From Bacillota bacterium (lineage in GTDB: Bacteria; Bacillota; UBA4882; UBA8346), in assembly GCA_003501365.1 (NCBI GenBank), contig DNPP01000030.1, forward strand, positions 876-6,282: a DNA stretch of 5,407 nucleotides. The letters are read 5' to 3'. The position numbers and the translations under genes were made by a program. The notes under the pieces were generated by a model that did not search any database, was not told the origin of the DNA, and worked only from the letters and a program-made list of their open reading frames with translations. Positions 4,371 through 5,407 of this stretch are shown here, piece after piece. Numbering within the stretch: the stretch's first letter is position 1; every line of letters starts with the position of its first letter.

Positions 4371-4559
4371 TCACTCCCGTGATTTTAGATTTATTTCCAC
4401 AGAATCAGCACTTTGAATATTTGTACAATTATCTCCCGAAGATTGACTTTGTTTGATATTATTTTTTTGCTTAACAATTAAACCGATAATTAAGCTAATT
4501 ATAAAGACCCCGATACCACTGAAAATCCATTCTTTATTATTTAAAACCCAAGACATCAT
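4371..4559 (-). CDS. Small single-pass membrane protein with cytosolic SGDxxxNIQ tail
   Basis: A 62-residue protein with one hydrophobic helix, WIFSGIGVFIISLIIGLIV (11-29). It is followed by a basic stretch (K30, K32, K36) that by the positive-inside rule puts the C-terminus in the cytosol. The tail carries KQSQSSGDNCTNIQ (36-49) and a short strand SVEINL (53-58). Nine of the 14 motif residues are identical to residues 5-18 of the 343-residue partner, and the V-x-[IV] strand that follows is also shared. GGGAGG (4571-4566) precedes two adjacent ATGs (4559 and 4556); the first has 6-base spacing. The stop is 4 bases before the partner's start. The likely role is a membrane anchor that recruits or co-assembles with the partner. 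I know no name for it. Confidence 0.78.
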   Translation of the reverse strand: MMSWVLNNKEWIFSGIGVFIISLIIGLIVKQKNNIKQSQSSGDNCTNIQSADSVEINLKSRE

Positions 4560-4647
4560 TTATTTCCTCCCTCGAAATTATTGGCCCTAATTATTTCTCT
4601 TTTGGACCCAATGGCTGATAACTAGCTATATGTAATAGAGCAGATAT

Positions 4648-4675
4648 ATCTTACATAGACATTTCCCCATATCAA
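4648..4675 (-). promoter_or_regulatory. Putative promoter of the membrane protein / 343-residue gene pair
   Basis: On the minus strand TTGATA (4675-4670) and TAAGAT (4653-4648) are 16 bases apart, giving a leader of about 80 bases. The -10 overlaps the palindrome AGATATATCT (4642-4651), and TGTAA (4631-4635) mirrors TTACA (4651-4655), so a repressor site at the start point is possible. Between this promoter and about 4790 I see nothing else. Confidence 0.4.
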
Positions 4676-4794
4676 ACCTTCCTCAATTCGCCAAGCCATC
4701 TAAAACATTCCCTAAACTTTGTTTATTTCCTTCCAACTTCAAAAACACACAATTTTCAACTTTTAATATGATATTAAGGTTACTATTCCGATAG

Positions 4795-4853
4795 CTATTG
4801 AACCTTAGCGTTAATTGTTGTAAAATTAGATCCAATAAATTCAGGTTCAATAG
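4795..4853. promoter_or_regulatory. 11-bp perfect inverted repeat bracketing the pdxS promoter
   Basis: CTATTGAACCT (4795-4805) is mirrored exactly by AGGTTCAATAG (4843-4853), 48 bp centre to centre. The left arm covers the -35 box; the right arm lies just past the predicted start point. AGGTT also begins at 4777 and 4872 is within a further AGGTT (4871-4875), giving four copies of this pentamer in about 100 bp on alternating strands. This layout suits a regulator binding at two or more sites, possibly with looping. Confidence 0.5.
4798..4826 (+). promoter_or_regulatory. Sigma-A promoter of pdxS
   Basis: TTGAAC (4798-4803) and TAAAAT (4821-4826) are 17 bases apart. Transcription should begin near 4833, leaving a leader of about 70 bases before the ATG at 4906. 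Confidence 0.6.
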
Positions 4854-4885
4854 TAAATAGCTAAAGACAAAGGTTATTTACTGTT
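4849..4885 (+). promoter_or_regulatory. Leader stem-loop just before the pdxS ribosome-binding site
   Basis: AATAGTAAATA (4849-4859) pairs with TATTTACTGTT (4875-4885), eleven pairs including one G-U, around a 15-base loop. It ends 7 bases before GGAGG (4893-4897). The left strand also belongs to the inverted repeat at 4843-4853, so in a transcript begun further upstream the two pairings would exclude each other. Confidence 0.45.
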
Positions 4886-4905
4886 CAAAGATGGAGGTTT
4901 TAGCG

Positions 4906-5407
4906 ATGGAAACTGGAACGATAGGGGTCAAGCGTGGTCTGGCCGAGATGTTAAAAGGCGGAGTGATTATGGATGTTACCACTCCGGAGCAGGCGAAGAT
5001 TGCTGAAGAGGCCGGAGCGGTGGCGGTGATGGCGCTCGAAAGAGTACCGGCGGATATCCGGGCCGAGGGTGGTGTGGCCAGGATGTCGGACCCTGAGATC
5101 ATTATCAATATCATGAACGTAGTGACGATTCCGGTGATGGCCAAGGCGCGGATCGGACACTTTGTCGAGGCCCAGGTGCTGGAGGCTTTGGAAATCGATT
5201 ATATCGACGAGAGCGAAGTGTTGACTCCCGCCGATGATCTTTATCATATCGATAAACATGCATTTAAAGTGCCTTTCGTTTGCGGCGCCCGCAACTTGGG
5301 CGAGGCCTTACGGAGAATCGGTGAAGGCGCGGCGATGATCCGTACCAAAGGTGAAGCCGGTACCGGCGATGTAGTAGAAGCGGTGCGCCATATCCGTACG
5401 GTGAATG
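4906..5407 (+). CDS. pdxS: Pyridoxal 5'-phosphate synthase, lyase subunit PdxS (partial, first 167 residues)
   Basis: This is the synthase subunit of the two-protein PdxS-PdxT complex, which builds pyridoxal 5'-phosphate from ribose 5-phosphate, glyceraldehyde 3-phosphate and ammonia released from glutamine by PdxT in the cytosol. The sequence follows Bacillus PdxS closely across GVKRGLAEMLKGGVIMDV (7-24), AEEAGAVAVMALERVPADIR (33-52), PVMAKARIGH (76-85), DYIDESEVLTPAD (98-110) and RTKGEAGTG (146-154). The residues matching B. subtilis D24, K81 (Schiff base with the pentose) and K149 are D23, K80 and K148, all intact. The window ends about 125 residues before the usual length of about 294; pdxT would be expected beyond the edge. 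GGAGG at 4893-4897, 8 bases before ATG 4906, favours this start over the in-frame ATG at 4891. No MocR/PdxR regulator gene is seen upstream. Higher G+C than the accessory genes to its left. Confidence 0.96.
   Translation, partial: METGTIGVKRGLAEMLKGGVIMDVTTPEQAKIAEEAGAVAVMALERVPADIRAEGGVARMSDPEIIINIMNVVTIPVMAKARIGHFVEAQVLEALEIDYIDESEVLTPADDLYHIDKHAFKVPFVCGARNLGEALRRIGEGAAMIRTKGEAGTGDVVEAVRHIRTVN

Overview
The window looks like a chromosomal stretch from a Gram-positive, Bacillota-type bacterium. Nearly every gene has a strong purine-rich Shine-Dalgarno site (AAGGAGG, GGAGG, GGGAGG) and several have near-consensus sigma-A promoters. The recognisable proteins (PdxS, GrpB/UPF0157, GNAT enzymes, Doc) are common in that phylum. 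I cannot name the genus. The PdxS gene at the right edge is visibly richer in G+C than the A/T-rich genes to its left, so the middle of the window reads as an accessory region beside a core vitamin B6 gene.

Layout, left to right. At 1-242 (minus) is the start of a GNAT acetyltransferase, cut by the window edge. It is divergent from a small FMN-binding split-barrel (PPOX-fold) protein at 378-770 (plus), and the gap between them carries two pairs of direct repeats. From 771 to 1164 there is no gene, only repetitive DNA: three tandem octamers, two related CCCTCT hairpins and long imperfect inverted repeats, with a likely minus-strand terminator. Then come minus-strand genes: a second GNAT acetyltransferase (1165-1635), a GrpB-family protein (1699-2244), and a toxin-antitoxin-like pair made of a Doc/Fic-type protein (2343-2750) and a 38-residue ORF just upstream (2753-2869), with a near-consensus promoter at 2912-2940. 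From 2870 to 3334 there is a promoter, a doubtful ORF and a G+C-rich, hairpin-rich block I cannot identify. Next is a tight two-gene minus-strand operon: a 62-residue single-pass membrane protein (4371-4559) followed by a 343-residue protein (3335-4366) that I place, from memory, in the LPO_1073/Vpar_1526 family. A divergent intergenic region leads to pdxS (4906-5407, plus, cut by the window edge).

The most interesting item is that two-gene operon. Both proteins carry the same short motif, KQxQxSGDxxxNIQ: in the cytosolic tail of the membrane protein and at the extreme N-terminus of its larger partner. The genes are 4 bases apart, and the ribosome-binding site of the second lies in the last codons of the first. 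This looks like a membrane-anchored recruitment or co-assembly pair, possibly a defence or stress-response module beside a Doc locus; the function is inference. Second is the Doc locus, whose candidate antitoxin is only 38 residues, far shorter than Phd. The pdxS upstream region also holds an 11-bp perfect inverted repeat around the promoter and overlapping alternative stems, suggesting specific control.
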